A DNA stretch of 64,000 nt, taken from Didymella arachidicola. Lineage: Eukaryota; Ascomycota; Dothideomycetes; Pleosporales; Didymellaceae. The first letter of the stretch is position 1, and every line of letters begins with the position of its first letter. Shown one piece after another: positions 1-10,810 of the stretch. The stretch lies in contig CM049987.1 in NCBI GenBank assembly GCA_016630955.3, positions 124,001 through 188,000 on the forward strand. Direction: 5' to 3'. Position numbers and translations under genes: made by a program. The notes under the pieces are model-generated. The model was not told where the DNA came from. It did no database searches and worked only from the letters and a program-made list of their open reading frames with translations.

Positions 1-2
1 AT

Positions 3-131
3 AAGGAGCTTGTGTCCGAGGCGGAAGTCAAGAAGTTGAAGCTAGTAGTGGACTGGTTTGCGGCACGTTGGGGTGTCGGACAGCAATGGAAGATGAAGCT
101 GGCAGGTATCATGGGAGAGTTGAGAATCTAG
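3..131 (+). CDS. 3' end of an unidentified gene (partial)
   Basis: An open frame enters from the left edge and runs 42 codons to a TAG at 129-131. The residues are charged and helical, with a tryptophan-containing stretch (VVDWFAARWGVGQQW), then a short tail ending GELRI. I do not recognise the family. The frame is the only one of the three free of stops from the edge, and it ends just before the convergent gene on the other strand, which makes a genuine C-terminus plausible. With only 42 residues visible, chance cannot be excluded. Confidence 0.45.
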   Translation, partial: KELVSEAEVKKLKLVVDWFAARWGVGQQWKMKLAGIMGELRI

Positions 132-226
132 GGTGAATACGCTTTTCTTTATGATATGGTATATTAGTATGTCTCTGCGCCATCAATGCTTAAACTGTTT
201 TGCTGATTACTATTATCCTCCGCACT

Positions 227-1942
227 CTACAAAGCCAGAATCCTTTCTACCGCACGCTCGGCAATAATCATCGTACCGAACACTGGATTCGTAGTCAAAG
301 GCGCGCTGATCGATGCATCAACAACGTGGATGTTGTCGGTGCCAATAACCTTCGCATCCGAATCCACACATGTCTCGAACCTGCAGCTCGAGGACCAGTG
401 CTGCACATTGCCGAGGGTGTAGTCACTAGGCGTGCTAATCCAGGTGGTGATTTCCTCGAGCGTGGAGTTGCCGGCGATGTTCAGCGGTCTGAGCGTCTGG
501 GGCAACTTCTGGAAGATGTTGTACACGAACTGACCAACAGCCTGCGCATCGCGCTTGTCGGAGTAGAAGAAATCACTGGAAGGTGTCGCGATGCCCTTCG
601 CGTCGAGGCCGACGCGGCCGAAGGATCGCAGACCAGAGGTTCCGTACACATTCAGCGTGATGGTGCCATTCTCCATGAAGGATCCGTAGCCGGACGAGTC
701 GATGGTGCCTTGGCAGCCGACAGTCTCATTGCCTTGCTGAATGAAGTCCCAGAACGCGCTAGTTTGCGAGGCGAACGAGTACGGTCCGGAGCGTGATTTG
801 AGGTAGAGATCCCTGTCCGCTGGGATGGGGTCGGTGTAGTTGTAGTCGTAGGAGGAGATGGAATCAGAAAACAGCTCGATGAAGGTGTTGGGGTTGTCAA
901 AGACCTTGTCGCCGACGGCGCTGTTGTTGATCCACTGGTTGGCGGGCAAAGTAAGTTGGCCTGATGCAGAAAGGTTGCTGAGAGAAGCGGCCTCGCCAAT
1001 GCCGGACCACATCAGGAGCTGAGGACTGAGAAGGGCACCACTTGAAAGAACCACACGGCCGTTCTTGGCGATGTTGACGATGGAGGTATCGTTGGAGCCC
1101 TTGAGCTGGATCTCAACGCCTGTCGCTGTCTGACCATCACGAATGACACGGACCACCTTTGTTCCAGCCTGAAAGTGGAAGTTTGGGCGATTGAGCGCGG
1201 ACTGGAGGTAAGTCTTCACAGGGCCGCTCCTCTGTCCGCCCTCGTAGTTGTAGATGGGATGACCGAAGACCTTCGTCTTCTGGTGGTTCTCTGGGCCATC
1301 GTTCAGACCGACCTCAGCAAAGCCAGCACCCGCAACGAGCCACTCCTTGGCAGCCTCATAGCCACTCTGGAGGTAGCGCTTGCCATCGACTGACGGCAGA
1401 TCAGTAGAAGGTTGCATAGCGTGGACCTTCGCAATGGCACTCTGCATATCAGAGTTCTTCCAACCGGGAGGGAAGTAGAGGTCCCAGTCGGAAGCTGGGG
1501 GTTGGAAGAAGAGACCAGCGTTGATCGCTGTGTTTCCGCCGACTGTGCAGCCTTGGAAGGCATTGACAACGTCCGCCGGACACGTCAGGTTGCCGTCAAT
1601 GGAAAAGATAGACTGCTGATGTTGGTCTCATCTCACGATACAACTCTGCGGGAAACTTACCTTGTAGAGGCCGGGAACATCGACACGGCTGAGGTCTGCA
1701 CCATTCAACCAGCCAGGACCTTCACGTCCACCGGTGATGTAGTATGAAGGTCCACCCTGCTCAAGGAGAAGAGTCTTCTTGCCCGCCTCGCTCAAGCGAT
1801 TGGCAACAATGATACCGGCAGGTCCGGAGCCCACGATGATGACATCGTAGTCAGACTCAGAAGTGCAGTTCTGAGCAATGGGAGCAGCACTGGCGATGAG
1901 TGCGGTCGAGAGCAGAGCTCCCCACGTTTGTGCGACCTTCAT
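227..1942 (-). CDS. Secreted GMC oxidoreductase, cellobiose-dehydrogenase-like flavin domain
   Basis: Two exons on the minus strand, 1942-1661 and 1612-227, give 555 residues; the intron has a GTAAGT donor and CAG acceptor in phase 0. I start at the ATG at 1942 because it opens a clean signal peptide (MKVAQTWGALLSTALIASAA). FAD-binding GSGPAG lies at about residues 38-43, followed by the E-x-GG segment of the ADP-binding fold. The region after the intron (GCTVGGNTAINAG), the PSVDGKRYL stretch and the C-terminal HW and NPVFGTM active-site segments resemble the flavin domain of cellobiose dehydrogenases more than glucose or aryl-alcohol oxidases. No N-terminal cytochrome domain and no carbohydrate-binding module are present. 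It probably acts outside the cell on sugars or related alcohols; the exact substrate and electron acceptor cannot be read from sequence. Confidence 0.87.
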
Positions 1943-3213
1943 TTTGTTCGTGAGTGTTTTCAAGTAGTACCGATTTCGAGACGAGATCTTTGACCGATCC
2001 TTGAGGTTGACTGTAGAAGGATGCAGGAAAACTACATGGCGGCCATACCGTCAATATATTTCACTCGCACCACAGAGCATTTCCCAGTTGGTAGTGTAGC
2101 CACTCGTGAGCCATGGAGCAATGCGCCGAGTCAAGCTTTGGTCCGCTTCGTAGACACCAAGTAAGATGACGCTGTGGTCATCACTGGTGCCAGACGGAGG
2201 CTGGCGGTATACCGCCGTGCGCCGTGCACAACGCTACCCGGATGCTTGCGGCTGTTATTCTTCGTTAGGCTGGGATCCACAGTCTAATTTACGAGAGGCA
2301 AATGCAACAGTGCTCTATTTCTGGCAACACAGACTGCACCTTTGATCATTGCTGTGAGAGGGCTGACAGTTCAGCTGCGGGGAAGGAGGCCTTCAGTATC
2401 GTCTGAGGGAGGTTGGCGGTGCATGCGTGCGGCTGACTTGTGCAACCGTGAGGAGATCCGAGAAGACACCGATAAGCGACGGCACGCAGCGCAAGCGCAT
2501 ATCTTGTGCTCGTGCATCAACATGAAACTAATTATTCGGACAAGGTCTTCCCGAGGGCAATAGCAGCGCGCGAGTGTGAGGTTGTTCCTGTTGTGCATTG
2601 CGGTGAGTTGGTGGCTCCTAGGATCCACGCAGTCGGTCCGCACCTGCCGACCAGCCGTGGCGTTCCTCTCGAGTCCGTTGCTGGCATATCGCCGCCACAG
2701 CCGCACCTTCGATTGGGTCGGATTTCAATACGTCTCGAATTCTCGGTAGTCAGTGGTGGCATGGCATCCTGAGGGATCACACAATGTCGGGGATAGGATC
2801 AATATCCCCTGTGTGTGGAACGTTGTCGAATGATTGTCTGACCCAGAGCGAGAAGGATTGTCCGAGATCCTAGCTAACACTCTAAGAGGAGATTGCGCTG
2901 AAGAGTTTGACGCATTATGGAGAGTCAGGTCGAAGGAAGTTTTATGCAAGTCGCGACGAGAGATGGTACAGAGCACGCCTTGGGCTTGGGTCGAATGCTA
3001 TTTTGCAGCGAAGTAATGCCGGCAGTCTGCAAGGATGAAGCGGCTGCGAGTCGCGGTAAGCCACAAACTGGGCATCGAACGATACTTGATTGACCGGTCC
3101 GTACGACTTTTGCCGGGACGCTCCCATCCTTTTCGACTGGTTTTCCAACCCCAAGGCTTCTGTTGCGGACGGACTAGCGGGTCTGTGAGCCTTCCGCTGT
3201 CACAACGGTCATC
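1943..3213. other. Intergenic, 1.27 kb, divergent promoters
   Basis: Lies between the 5' ends of the GMC gene (minus) and the PTH11-like gene (plus), so it should hold both promoters. Several overlapping short frames on both strands between 2342 and 3154 have no recognisable protein features and contradict each other. I see no RNA gene or repeat. Confidence 0.6.
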
Positions 3214-4519
3214 ATGGCACCAAACTATGGCGTGTTCTACGGAGTAGAGATTACAACGCTATGTATCGCCGTGATATGTCTCACGCTGCGACTATCGAAC
3301 AGGTCGATCAAGAAAGTGATTAGCTTTGTACGTCCCACAAAATTTCCAGCTATCACGGTTCTGCACCTCTCAACCGCGCTACTCAAAGTCAACCTACGAC
3401 AACTTCACTCCACGTCGCTAACGTCTCTGGCAGGACGATTTTGTCTTACTCGTGGCGGCATGCTTCTCCATCTCAATGACTGCCATGGTGTGGCGACTAT
3501 ACCACCTGGGATATGGGATGGACCTCGACCTAACGCCAGTCGAGAACAATTACCCAATCGGTCGTATCAGTCTGGCTCTGTTCTCCATGTTTCCAATGTG
3601 CTACAGCATGATCCGGATATCGATCCTCTTGACTTACCTCAAGCTATTCCCGTCGCAGACGAATCGGTGGCTTTGCTGGGCCCTCTGCGGCCTGCAAATA
3701 GTATACTCCTCATGGGCGGGATTGACGACGTTGCTGCAATGCAAACCTATCAACAGTTATTGGAACAAGACCATTGAGGGCTGGGAGTGCAACGAACCGC
3801 GTAACCAGGACTTCGCCATCTTGACGCTGAACAGCTTCTTCGATCTCATCGTCTACATCTGGCCAGCGCAATACCTTTACAAGCTCAATGTGCCGTTCAA
3901 AGCTCGCCTTGAGCTCATTATTGCCTTTTCAATTGGCGTTGTGTTCGTAAACCTATACAGGTTAGTATAAACGCACTGACTGACGTGTGCCAGAAACCTG
4001 GGCCTCTCATTTACTCGCCTTTCCCTCCTCATCGCCATGTACAGCACCGAAGAGTGGATGCGATACGGCCCTCCCGGTGTTCTTATCATCATTGTCGAAT
4101 CACACATTAGCATCATCTGTGCCTCGCTGCCGTACCTTCGCTTCGTCTTCCAATTAGTGTCGTCCAACTACTTGTCCAAGTCTGCGTACGGCGCGACCAA
4201 AGACCCGACCAAAGAAAAGCACAGCGACCCAAATCATCCTCAACACCCGTTTGTAGAGCTAGCAGAGCGATGTGGGGGAGGTATACAAAGGAAGACAGAC
4301 ATCGAAATCAGCACGTTCAGAGGGGAGCCGAGCGATGAAGATTTGCCTGGGACGATATATGGAGGGAGGAGTCGTGCGATGGAAGAGCAGATGCGAAGGG
4401 ATGAGCGGGCTTGGAATGGAGAAGAGGTCTTATTAGATAAAAGACAATCGAATGAGCAATCAGGAAGGGTGAGCCCTGTACACGAGAAGGAGCAAGGATG
4501 GAAAGTAGTGGCACGATGA
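3214..4519 (+). CDS. PTH11/rhodopsin-like seven-transmembrane protein
   Basis: Three exons, 3214-3327, 3434-3960 and 3994-4519, give 388 residues. Donors are GTACGT and GTTAGT, and both introns keep frame. Seven hydrophobic segments are visible: about residues 6-26, 39-60, 80-105, 117-138, 158-180, 190-215 and 225-250. The DD motif at the start of helix 2, the cysteine-containing loop before helix 5 (KPINSYWNKTIEGWEC) and the soluble, charged C-terminal tail of about 110 residues are typical of the fungal rhodopsin-domain/PTH11-type family, which also includes orphan GPCR-like proteins. It likely sits in the plasma membrane; ligand and coupling are unknown. PTH11 itself carries an N-terminal CFEM domain, which is absent here, so this belongs to the shorter non-CFEM group. 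Confidence 0.85.
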
Positions 4520-5110
4520 TCAACAAAGCAGAATCCGAACAGCAAACGCAGGCATTGCTATCTAGTGACGACATTCTACTTTCGCTTTATGCAGTCTTGC
4601 AGAGGTTTTGACCCGTGGCAAGATACTTGTGCTCATAGAGGACGCTCTTACATGGCAAGCTTTCCTCAGAACACATCACTGCCTCCTGCCTTCCAGCTCG
4701 CTTAAGGCTGATTTCCTGCTGAACAGGTCGTGACTGGTAAGATTGCTTCGCATTATGGCCACCTGGAAGGTTTGCGCGTCATAGCACCTGGAATAGTGCA
4801 ACCGCTATACCAGGCATTGATATACGATAAATCCGAGGGCAGCTGATCTGACTCACTAATTGGATGGTCAAGTATGATCCACTGGATGAATGCACAAAGA
4901 GCAGGTGCTAGTGCTGCTGTCGCCCTGGCGGTCACACGGTATTGGACGGGCAAGCTTTCTGTCAAGCACGTCTAGTCCAGTTTTTAAGCTTTTCCTCTAC
5001 TTCAGTCCTATCCAAGCAGCTAAGAGTCGGATGGGTGTTATGCGTACTTGGAGCTCACAAAAGTGGGGTCTAAGAAGATGCATTTGATTGTAGATTTAGA
5101 GCTAGCGTCA
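4520..5110. other. Intergenic, 0.6 kb, between convergent genes
   Basis: Holds the 3' flanks of the membrane protein and of the HET/NB-ARC/TPR pseudogene. No coding or RNA signal is evident. Confidence 0.6.
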
Positions 5111-8086
5111 TCATGTGGTGGACAGGTCTTCCTCCCGCCAATCGGTCAGTATTTGGCGCATTTGCTGCGTGACCGGATGATCACTGTCAAGACTCCGTTC
5201 GCGTAGCTCAATGCATGTTTCCATCCGTGAGATAGCCTCCTCTGCTTGGCCTTGTAACCTGACCACGAAAACAAGATTACTGAGGACCATTAGAGTAGAC
5301 GGGTGTTCCTTCCCGTGCACCTTCTCAGACATTTCATGTACTTCTGCAAACATGCTCTCAGCATCAGCCGACTGTCTCAGGCTGAAGTATGCGGATGCGA
5401 GATTAGCCATGCTTGTTATTGTATCAGGATGCTGCTCTCCGAGGACCTGGGTAGAAATTTGCTTAACCTCCAGTAGCATCTCGGCGGCCTTCTCCCAATG
5501 GCATTGATTGAAGCAGATCATTGCCAAGTTTGCCATACTGCTCAGCGCAGCATGATGCTTGTCCCCCAGTACTGATCTTTTGATGTCTACCACATGTTTC
5601 TGGAGCTCCTCAGCTTTCTGCCACTGCTCTTGTTGCCAATACGTCGACGCAAAGTTACCCATGCTAGTCAGCGTATCGTGGTGCTCAGTTCCCAAAGCTA
5701 GCGTCCTTATCTAGACCACTTTCTTTTCCAGCTCTTCCGCCTCTGCCCAACGCCCTTGATTCCTGTACGTAGACGCCAAATTACCCATGCTAGTCAAAGT
5801 GTCTGGGTGTTCCTCACCAAGAATAGACATCCTTGTGTTCTTTACATACACTTCGAGCATTCCAGCGTCCTTGAGCCGCCCTTGGTTCGAATATGTAAGC
5901 GCGAGCTGAGCCTTGTGGGTCAGTGTAGAAGGATGTGTGTCTCCTAGTACTCTTTCAGAGCACTTTAGTATATCAGTCTGCATCTATTGCGCTTCTTGCC
6001 ATCTTCCTTGTTGGAAGTATACTGATGCTAGACTTGACATAATGACCAATGTATCGTGATGCTCTTTCCCATGTATCCGTTCAGATGTGAACACTGCTTG
6101 CACAAACAAAGTCTCGGCCTCTTTATGACGCCCGTCACTATAAAGTGCCATGGCACATTTGTCAGTGAGTGCGAGTTTCTCACTGCCTTCTTTTTCGGCA
6201 AGATTGTACGATAGAGCGCTCCTGGTATGTGGAAGCAACTGTCTCCACCTGCTTCTCTTACTATTTTCAGTGTGCAGAAATATCACTTGCAGCCGCGCAA
6301 TAGCTTGCTGCGCCCACTAGTCTCGTAATTCTTGGTTTTGTAGCCAATTTCCCAGGGCATCGTGTGTTGCCTGGTGGATGTCGAATGCGGAGTTGGCTGG
6401 ACGCCTGACAACAAGCCCGTAACGGCTTAAAGCCTTCAGAGCGAGTTCCCTTTCCCGAGGTGATGGTGCTTCTATAAGATCAAGTGGTATATCTTGGGTT
6501 TCGACGCAAGCAGCAAGAAGAAGGTAATCTGCTGCAAGTGTACTGTCTCGACGGACCTGATAGAGACTGATAAGTAGTGTAGCAATTACAGGATTGTATG
6601 CTGGAGTACTGTTGCCTTCAGGAGTCGTATATTATTGCCCACTTAGTTTTGATCGATATTCCTGGAGCATCGTGTGCGTGGCCTGTATGTAGCTTGCTGC
6701 TTGAACTATCGCCAGTGGAAGAAGTAATAGATCCTGGAGGAGAATTCTCGCTTCATGTTCTTCATATTTGTGAATGGCAGCCCCCATGGATCTTCCCAGC
6801 ATCTTCTGAGCCATGTCTGGTGTGAACCCTTTCAGCTCCACCCCATGATGTAGCCCGAATTTTGTGGAGGTCTCATTGTGCAATATCGTCAGAACAATAG
6901 AGCAGAGCTTAGATTGAGGCAAGTAGCCGATCTTGTCAACTTGTTGTGATGTATGAATGCTTGTACTTTGCAGAGGTTCGTCCCCTATTCCGTCTAAGAT
7001 CAGCAAGCACCGCGTTCCGGGGTCGTTTTCGAAATGCGTCCTAAGTAGCTGGAAGACATCTGCTTTCTCATCGTCCTAACCGGTAACCTTGATCTTTTGC
7101 GCAATGCTTGCATACGATCGGTGAAGACTCTTTTGATCGCTCGCATCGATCCAAAAAATCGACCAATTTTGAGTATTTTTTCTGACCCTGTACGCAAATT
7201 CAAGTGCAATCTGTGATTCACCTGTTCTCGTAGCTCCCATTATTGCCAACGAAATGGATTGTTTAGTACTGGAGAGCTTTGCTTGTAACTCGGCGAGCTC
7301 TGACTCTCGGCCTACAAACCGATCGTTCCGAGGAAAGGGGATAATTGACGGTGCGTTACTGGCGGCTTCAGGTTCATATCGCAATCTCCTGGAGGCTTTC
7401 ACTCCCCCTTCCCCATAATCGGTAAGTATCTCGACACCAAGGATTCCGAGAAGGCAATATGTGCGATCTTCCTCTTCTGTGGTTTCTCGAGGCTTAGCCC
7501 ACTCTATCCGTTCAGAGGCCGTGAAATCGTCCAAACGACAGTTCCGCAAGGCTACTAGGGGTATGCTCGTAATTTCATGTACCAATTGCTCGAGGGTCAC
7601 CTTGTCACCTATCCACTGCCCTTCACAAGAGAAGAATTCAACTGACACAAGTGCGACGAGCTCTTGAAGTGTCTAGCATCTTGTAAACCATTTGCTCGCC
7701 CGGGAAGCAGATTCCCAACCATCTCGTTGTGTAGTTTCCACAATAGTAGAAGCGGAGACGTCTGACAAATATACATAACACCTTGCAGCGTTGGCGTACC
7801 AAAGAAACATCGAATTGATTGAACTTGACAGCTCGTCTAGGTCCCATTTATCAATGCAACATGTGTCGATCCAGAAGTAATGCAGACCATCATTGGCCGC
7901 CCGATTGGCACAGAACTCGAGCTTCCGAAGGCCATCCTTCTCTTTATATGCCTCATTCTCCAGATCTGTGGAGAGAATTTCGGAGCCTTCCCACCTGTGA
8001 GAGAGGATAGCATACGGTGGAATGATCTTTCGACGAAAGTTCGTCAGGACCAGTTTTCTAGCCTCATTAATGTGGAGGAGCCGCAT
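5111..8086 (-). pseudogene. HET + NB-ARC + TPR (NLR-like) gene with six in-frame stops
   Basis: One reading frame, with no frameshift, runs 992 codons from the ATG at 8086 (MRLLHINEAR, the usual HET-domain opening) to the stop at 5111. It is interrupted by TAG at 7673-7675, TAG at 7076-7078, TAA at 6632-6634, TAG at 6317-6319, TAG at 5984-5986 and TAG at 5711-5713. Domains in order: a HET domain (AILSHRWEG, FWIDTCCIDK, EEDRTYCLLGIL); an NB-ARC-type NTPase with a decayed P-loop (TGES where GK[ST] is expected) and a Walker B-like LLILDGIGD; then about eight 42-residue kinesin-light-chain-type TPRs (EHPDTLTSMGNLASTY). Intact members are fungal STAND/NLR-like proteins of nonself recognition and programmed cell death. 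Each stop is one C-to-T change away from a conserved Trp or Gln codon, always at CpA, the signature of repeat-induced point mutation. No intron can remove the stops. Almost certainly non-functional as a full-length protein. Confidence 0.88.
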
Positions 8087-8647
8087 GGTCACCTTAATGT
8101 CGATCGGGGTGGGAGCGCAAAAGGCGTAAGCAATGGGAATTTCGGGACACAAGCTCGCTTGCAGCCTCTTAGCATAGTCAGATCGCAGGGTTAGGTGAAG
8201 ACCAAAAGCTTTGCACTGTAGATTGACGAAAGACGGATTGCACTAAGCAGCAGCGAACCCGGGCGGTGTCATGTCGGGCAGGCACGTGATATTGAGGGGT
8301 AATGCATGAGCTTCTCTACTCACGTCTGGACAATATACGCGATCGCCACGATGCAACGTAGTGGGAAGGACCTATCTAAAGTAGGTGAGAGCGCCAAGTC
8401 ATCACAAGCCGATCTACTTTGACGAGTGATTATGGTACCGCTCGATCTTCCGTTACAAGTTCCACTCAGACAATATACCAGCCAATGCAAACATATGAAT
8501 TGTTGCAAGCAGATGCTCCTGCTATACACTGTTGCCGATTTGCATTGCTCCGACTCCAAAAAAGGCCGTACAGTCAAAAGATGGCAATAGCGAGGCACGG
8601 GAAAAGATACATCGGCAATATCAAAGCAGGTTTTCCTTCACTCTTCC
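8087..8647. other. Intergenic, 0.56 kb, upstream of the pseudogene
   Basis: Former promoter side of the HET/NB-ARC/TPR gene, up to the 5S rRNA gene. Small overlapping frames here show no domain or compositional signal. Confidence 0.55.
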
Positions 8648-8766
8648 ACATACGACCACAGGACGTTGAAAACAAGGCTTCCCGTTCGCTCAGCCCTATT
8701 TAAGCAACGTACCGGCGGATTAGTAGTTAGGTGGGTGACCACTAGCGAATACCCGCTGTTGTATGT
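8648..8766 (+). rRNA. 5S ribosomal RNA gene
   Basis: The 119-nt segment has the fungal 5S layout. It opens with ACATACGACC, pairing with the terminal GTTGTATGT to close helix I. The internal control region around GCTCAGCC...TTTAAGC is present, and the strongly conserved TAGTAGTTAGGTGGGTGACC and AGCGAATACC blocks follow at the expected distances. A run of nine T begins at the 3' end (pol III stop). A single gene in unique sequence fits the dispersed, non-rDNA-linked 5S genes common in filamentous ascomycetes. A few positions depart from the consensus I know, so a diverged or weakly expressed copy is possible, but helix I is intact. Confidence 0.9.
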
Positions 8767-8774
8767 TTTTTTTT
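8766..8774 (+). terminator. RNA polymerase III T-run terminator of the 5S gene
   Basis: Nine consecutive T residues begin at the last base of the 5S gene, the normal pol III termination signal. Confidence 0.85.
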
Positions 8775-9131
8775 CAGTTCAGTATCGTTCTCATACTTGA
8801 CTCAGACACTAAGTTTTTGGGGTTCCCCATCGCTGTCCGTATAGCTCAGAGTGTGTAGCTGGGGCTCAGTTGTGTAGCACGTTCAGGTTGCTGCTTCATA
8901 TGTCATTGCTGCCTGATAAACATGAGGTACCAAGCCTCGACAACAGCGTACGCCAGGAGTGGACTCTTATTAACAATAACCATCGATAACCCATGCTGTC
9001 ACCATGGCTTTACGGCCACTAACGTTCGTAGTGTGAGCGGATAGGCTTCAAACGGCTAGGTAGCGTGGCTTAGCAACATTGGATGACGCACAGGCTGCCA
9101 ACGACGACCGCAGTCTCCTAGGGAATCCTGC
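8767..9131. other. Intergenic, 0.36 kb
   Basis: Between the 5S terminator and the hypothetical gene starting at 9132. No further signal is seen. Confidence 0.5.
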
Positions 9132-10211
9132 ATGTCTCAACGAACTTCGTATCATGAAACTTTGACAGTTGTTGGGTCCGATAGCATCTTCAGACGACTG
9201 TTGAAAGGCCACGGAGTAGTAGAAGAGCTCACCCTTTCCTTACAAACAGCGAACAATTTGAGTACCGATCTTTTCGCCACATTGAACGCAACTTTGTGGC
9301 GACGGACAGACCGGAACAAGATCCGGAAGGGAAGACAGGCCAGGCAAGCCAGAATGCAGCAAACAAAGGACACGCGAGTGCGCTCGTTAAGCGACCCCAT
9401 GATTGCCGGTGGTCACCAGAGCAATGCCAAACTCTCGAAACCGCCGAAAGTAAAGACACTGCACGAGCGGCCACGGAACCGACTTCAGAAGCGAAGCGCT
9501 GCAAGCTCACTGATGCCCACCCCGTATCCAATCCACCTGGGTTTGGTAGAGCCCACCGCTGCGTTGTATGTCCTGGAGTACGAATCGTATCCCTACAACA
9601 CTGTTCCGAGCAAGTTTCTGGGCGCCTACTCATCTGTTGACTCTGTCACCGCCGGAGCAATCGAACACGGCGCATACACATTCTCACGAGAAGGACTGCT
9701 CGATGGCAGCGAGTATCTCAACGCGACCGGGCGCATCAAGATCCAGTCGCAGCTGGTCCAGCAATCCGGGACAGAGGCGCCAGTATCACTCCGCAGTCAC
9801 AGTATCGACGAGCGACCAAGGAAACAAGACGGACCCATTCGATCGGACATTCCTCACCCGGCTTCTCGCTCCAATACCCTGACCAGACCGGACATCGCGC
9901 ACCGGGGAGCGCACAGTACGACAAGTCTGAGAGAGACGACGAAGCCGAAAGAGACCGTGTACTTCGCTATACGTCAAGGTCCAACGGCGGCGCATTGCCT
10001 AGGGGTCTTCGCAAGAGCGAGTCTGGCATGGGGTGCTTCTCTGAAGAACAAAGTGAGCTGCGGTCTTACCGCCACGCTGAGTGAAGAAGTCAGGGATTTT
10101 GACGCGGATGGAATGCCGCAAGTCACTGCTCGGCTGCATGGATGTGGACAGCACATTTGGTCTGTGGTTTCGAAGGAGGTGGATGCGTGTCTTCGGGTTG
10201 GAGATGTATGA
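9132..10211 (+). CDS. Hypothetical protein, 359 residues, possible duplicated module
   Basis: A single-exon frame with an ATG at 9132. I do not recognise the family. The N-terminal 130 residues are basic and low in complexity (KIRKGRQARQARMQQ), suggesting a nuclear or nucleic-acid-binding location. Two segments, about 143-211 and 273-355, look alike: each opens with a short beta-like strand (YVLEY, YFAIR), then an LG-aromatic motif (FLGAYSS, CLGVFAR) and an acidic DGS/DGM stretch. They are joined by a serine/arginine-rich linker. No signal peptide or membrane segment is present. An intronless model of this length with a biased but non-repetitive composition is plausible; no neighbour informs its role. 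It could be a lineage-specific gene, and I cannot rule out an unspliced intron near the end. Confidence 0.55.
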   Translation: MSQRTSYHETLTVVGSDSIFRRLLKGHGVVEELTLSLQTANNLSTDLFATLNATLWRRTDRNKIRKGRQARQARMQQTKDTRVRSLSDPMIAGGHQSNAKLSKPPKVKTLHERPRNRLQKRSAASSLMPTPYPIHLGLVEPTAALYVLEYESYPYNTVPSKFLGAYSSVDSVTAGAIEHGAYTFSREGLLDGSEYLNATGRIKIQSQLVQQSGTEAPVSLRSHSIDERPRKQDGPIRSDIPHPASRSNTLTRPDIAHRGAHSTTSLRETTKPKETVYFAIRQGPTAAHCLGVFARASLAWGASLKNKVSCGLTATLSEEVRDFDADGMPQVTARLHGCGQHIWSVVSKEVDACLRVGDV

Positions 10212-10810
10212 CGGATGTGATTCCAGCAAAGCGGTGCGCTTCTCAGTAACTTTTCTCTGGCATTGACCCGCAACACTGCAGCGACGTCAGCAGTCGATGT
10301 TGGACATTAGAGGACAAAGCGCTTGCTATTAATTGCTAGCACAGTAGCGCAAACGCTGCGGCTTTGTCAGCGACGTTGGAAAGAACATCAATTGAACATG
10401 ACGTCATCTGGTTTTCGAAGCGGCGAGTACGATTCCCGCGAGTTGTCTCTGTTGCTCACGAACGCCATGATGCGCGTGGAGGAATCATGACAGAGCATCG
10501 ACTTCGGACGAGCGGCGTCCATCAGTCGCGTTGCCAACCACCCAACCCATGTTGAAGGAGTCGTACTCGACACGAGCGCTCGCAACGAGTAACACTTGGG
10601 CCATTGGCGGCAGCTTGACGAACATCCATCACTTCCTGCGGAGTCGTATTCATGATTTGTACCACCAATTCCTTTTCGACTCGACACGACGATACTCAGA
10701 TACATTAGTCCCGAACAAAACGCAAGACAGGAAACCAGAATTACATTCAAACTCCCTCAAAACGCCATGCATCGTCCCGGCCACCGAAGGAAAAACGAAA
10801 TCTATGCTGT
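10212..10810. other. Intergenic, 0.6 kb, between convergent genes
   Basis: 3' flanks of the hypothetical gene and of the phosphodiesterase gene. Short frames on both strands only. Confidence 0.55.

Noticed and set aside
6598..6825. 75-codon plus-strand frame inside the pseudogene
   Set aside because: Antisense to the NB-ARC region, which is the continuous family-like frame.
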